Source: Piper betle
Taxonomy: Eukaryota; Streptophyta; Magnoliopsida; Piperales; Piperaceae
NCBI GenBank assembly: GCA_033002965.1
Contig: JAURVB010014872.1
Coordinates: 62,001 to 126,000 of the forward strand
DNA: 64,000 bases
Reading direction: 5' to 3'
Position numbers and translations under genes: made by a program. The notes beneath the pieces were generated by a model. The model did not search any database. It had not been told where the DNA came from and saw only the letters and a list, made by a program, of their open reading frames with translations. Each line of letters begins with the position of its first letter. Positions within the stretch are counted from its first letter, which is position 1. Of the stretch, positions 61,644 through 64,000 are shown piece by piece.

Positions 61644-62060
61644 GACTCCGCACTTGTTGACTTAGTAACTAATTCTCTGAGTTATGTCATAAAAATTATT
61701 GAAATATATTAATTTTCTCTTAAAACAGCTAAATTAATATTTTTTAAGTAATGTAAATAATATATTTATTAAGTTTAAGTGTCAAAAGATAATATATACT
61801 AATTTTATATAATTTTTTGTTTACATTATTAACATTTGAATATAAATGACTCAAAGTTGACTCCACACTTGTTGATGATTCCCCCAATCATGTCATAAAA
61901 ATTAAAACATATTATTTTTCTCTTAGGATAGCTAAATCAATAGTTTTAAGTAATGTAAATCATATATTTATTAATTTTAAGTATCAAAAGAATAATATAT
62001 ATTAATTTTATATAATTTTTAATTTACATAATTAAATTTTAATATAAATGACTCGGAGTT
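61644..62060. repeat. AT-rich tandem direct repeat, two copies of about 200-215 bp
   Basis: 61644-61858 and 61859-62060 align through GACTCC(G/A)CACTTGTTGA, TAAGTAATGTAAAT and ATATAAATGACTC. A third start (GACTCCAATCC) follows at 62061. No coding content. Confidence 0.8.
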
Positions 62061-64000
62061 GACTCCAATCCATAACATGTTGAATCAAACCCTAATGTCA
62101 GGTTTTAAAACTATTGTTTAAATTGTATATATATGTTTAATGTTCATAAAAAATTGTGCATAGGAAGAAAAAATTCAAGTATCATGTGAGACAAGTATTT
62201 TTCTATTTATGATTACCCAAATTAGGAACGCTAAAAAATTGGTAATTCTACACTATATTAGTATTACTCGAGTCAAAGTTTGCTACTTAATAATACATAT
62301 TTAGTTTATAATTTAGACATATTTTTAATTTAATATTTATGCATAATTTAGAATTTCTATTTATTTATTTATTGGTAGGAAACTTAGAGTACAATTTTAT
62401 TTAAATTAAAAATAAAAAGATAAATTACATTTAATTATTAAAATTTTACTTAGATTAATTTTTTTTACTTAATAATGCCTTCTCAATAAAGATTATTATT
62501 TATTTTTAACATAAAATTAAATCATCATTACTTATTTTTTAAAAATACATATTATGATGATCGAAAAATCTGGATTTTTTTTCTACCACACCAGTTTTGG
62601 CTACAAACCAGTACTGTTAGAAGTGATTTTCTAAAAATTTGTTAAAATGACACTAATAATTGATTTTATCCTTGGTCGCACCAAAGCCTTCGCCAATACT
62701 TTTATGGTTCCCTTTTTATTTATCACAATGGTCATTGTATCATTTTTGCAATTAGGTGTCATGCATTTGTTTATTGTGGCTCAGAATAATCGAGGAGACT
62801 CTGGCGTGCTTCTAAGGTGTTGTTGTAGGCAATTCAATTTCGCTTTTTTGGTGATTTGCCCCGTTTGGATGCATCTGGAGGGATTACTAATTTGATTAGA
62901 TTATCGTTTTTGTCAACTTGTTTGGTTTTTGTTTACTGATTTTAGTTGCTTAGGTGCTGCTGCTGATGCTTTCTTTTCGGGAAAAATTGTTTATGAGCCC
63001 AATTGCTCTCAAAAAAAAAAATCCTCCCTAAATTTTACCCCTCCCGCCCGATAGTCCCGATCACCACGTATCCTCTTGTAAACTCTCTTTTCGGCAGCCG
63101 CTTACAAATCGGATGTTGCTTTCCACCCCAATTGCTCTCCTGCCTCATCATATCTTTTAAGGTATTCCGATTCTCTTCTTCTTTGCATACGCTGAAATAG
63201 ACAAATGGTAAAACAAGAAGTGCTGCTCCTCCTCCCATCATCAACATTACCAGGAAGGTGAATTTTTTAATCCAGCAATTTTTTTTTTAATATTGTGCTC
63301 TGTGTGCTGGTTTATTTCTGTGAATGAGCCTTTAGCAGTCGTGGGGGACTACTTTAAAGCGTTGATTTGCCTTTTCCCTTTCAGAAAATGAGTTTGGAGA
63401 AGAAATTCGTCTTTGAGGGTGGCCATTTCACTCACCTTTTTTTCCGATTATTATTATAATTATATTATTAGTTTAATTTAATGTCAATTTTAAAAGTAAC
63501 AGGTAATTTGTATATAAACTAACGAGAGTTTTATTCCTTCAATTAATTAGTTTTTGAATTAAGAAAAAATTATCACATTTATTGTAAGTCCTTCTTGGAC
63601 TTATAGAGAGACCCAAAGAGCCTGGTATCAAAGTATAGCTGGTAGTTATATAGTTAAGATTAACACTATTCTAGAGTTGTTGATTGACCCTCAAAATATG
63701 TGATTATTTTCGCAAAGTCTTGACGGGTCGATGATGAGAAACTCTTTTATGCTCTCCTTTCGTACTTTTGATTACATATTATTTTTTAAAATGCAAACGG
63801 GGAAATATAGACTTTTTATTGTGACAATTTTTTGTCATTCAGTAAAAAAATGTGTATAATTCATGACAATTTTTTGAAATTTTTTCATGCTAGTAGACTA
63901 AATAAAGCTTGATAGCCTGTGTATTGGTTTCCAAGTTGGTCCGCTGAGAGTTTCTCTGCGCCTTCTCGTATAACTTAGGTAGTCCCTATGTTATTGAAGT
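62061..64000. other. Single-copy right end, no gene assigned
   Basis: Not similar to the array. Short hydrophobic or Ser-rich frames (62647-62895, 63003-63200) match nothing recognised. At 63380 a CCCTTTCAG followed by a short open frame could be a splice acceptor, but no gene model can be supported. Confidence 0.5.

Noticed and set aside
62647..62895. Hydrophobic 82-codon frame as a small membrane protein
   Set aside because: No homologue recognised, no promoter or second copy to compare; it looks like chance in AT-rich sequence.
63188..63440. Two-exon gene start at the right end
   Set aside because: A CAG acceptor and short frames exist, but no frame joins across them with an ATG and no family is recognised.
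63621..63640. Primer-binding site TGGTATCAAAG
   Set aside because: Only 9-10 bases match the tRNA-Met site and no LTR terminus lies next to it.
1..64000. tRNA, rRNA or snRNA genes
   Set aside because: No cloverleaf with A and B boxes or rRNA core sequence was noticed on either strand by eye; a tRNAscan-SE or Infernal run would settle it.

Overview
The window is plant nuclear DNA. It is AT-rich, with two-exon plant cytochrome P450 genes, decayed plant LTR retrotransposons, TA microsatellites and an endogenous plant pararetrovirus (caulimovirid) fragment. No species can be named from the sequence. All recognisable host genes are on the minus strand.

The backbone is a tandem array of four CYP82-type P450 genes. 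Gene 1 (10912-12845) and gene 4 (56459-58398) are intact, each 528 codons in two exons. Gene 2 (31455-33394) has a 1-base insertion in exon 1. Gene 3 (38230-40166) has a +1/-1 pair in exon 2 that puts the haem loop out of frame. The two broken genes have also lost the better of two TATA boxes. Three copies carry, upstream on the same strand, a decayed piece of an HD-ZIP class IV (ANL2/HDG-type) homeobox gene.

The array grew by segmental duplication of a unit of about 21 kb made of three parts. U is the P450 with its flanks. B is a pile of decayed LTR retroelements ending in Ty1/copia remnants. C is a non-coding block ending in a C/A-rich minisatellite. The order is: C-like block (1-6600), a separate 196-bp duplication (6651-7042), U1 (7465-14933), B1 (14934-21366), C1 (21367-28020), U2 (28027-34838), U3 (34866-42382), B2 (42383-49876), C2 (49877-56160), U4 (56161-60283). 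Beyond about 61.5 kb the sequence is outside the array and no gene could be assigned. U2 and U3 abut directly at a TA repeat, so a second, shorter duplication also occurred.

The most unusual insertion is at 2294-6020. Two caulimovirid fragments lie head to head inside a TA microsatellite whose empty counterparts survive in C1 and C2. One keeps a long open movement-protein/coat-protein frame. The other keeps the tRNA-Met primer site, leader and movement-protein start. Other dated events include a 970-bp solo LTR in B2 with a 5-bp target duplication and an empty site in B1, and a near-palindromic pair of copia LTRs in B1/C1 that could fold into a hairpin of about 400 bp.

CYP82 enzymes belong to specialised metabolism, so the window reads as a young, still decaying P450 cluster shaped by repeats. 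Substrate cannot be inferred from the sequence.
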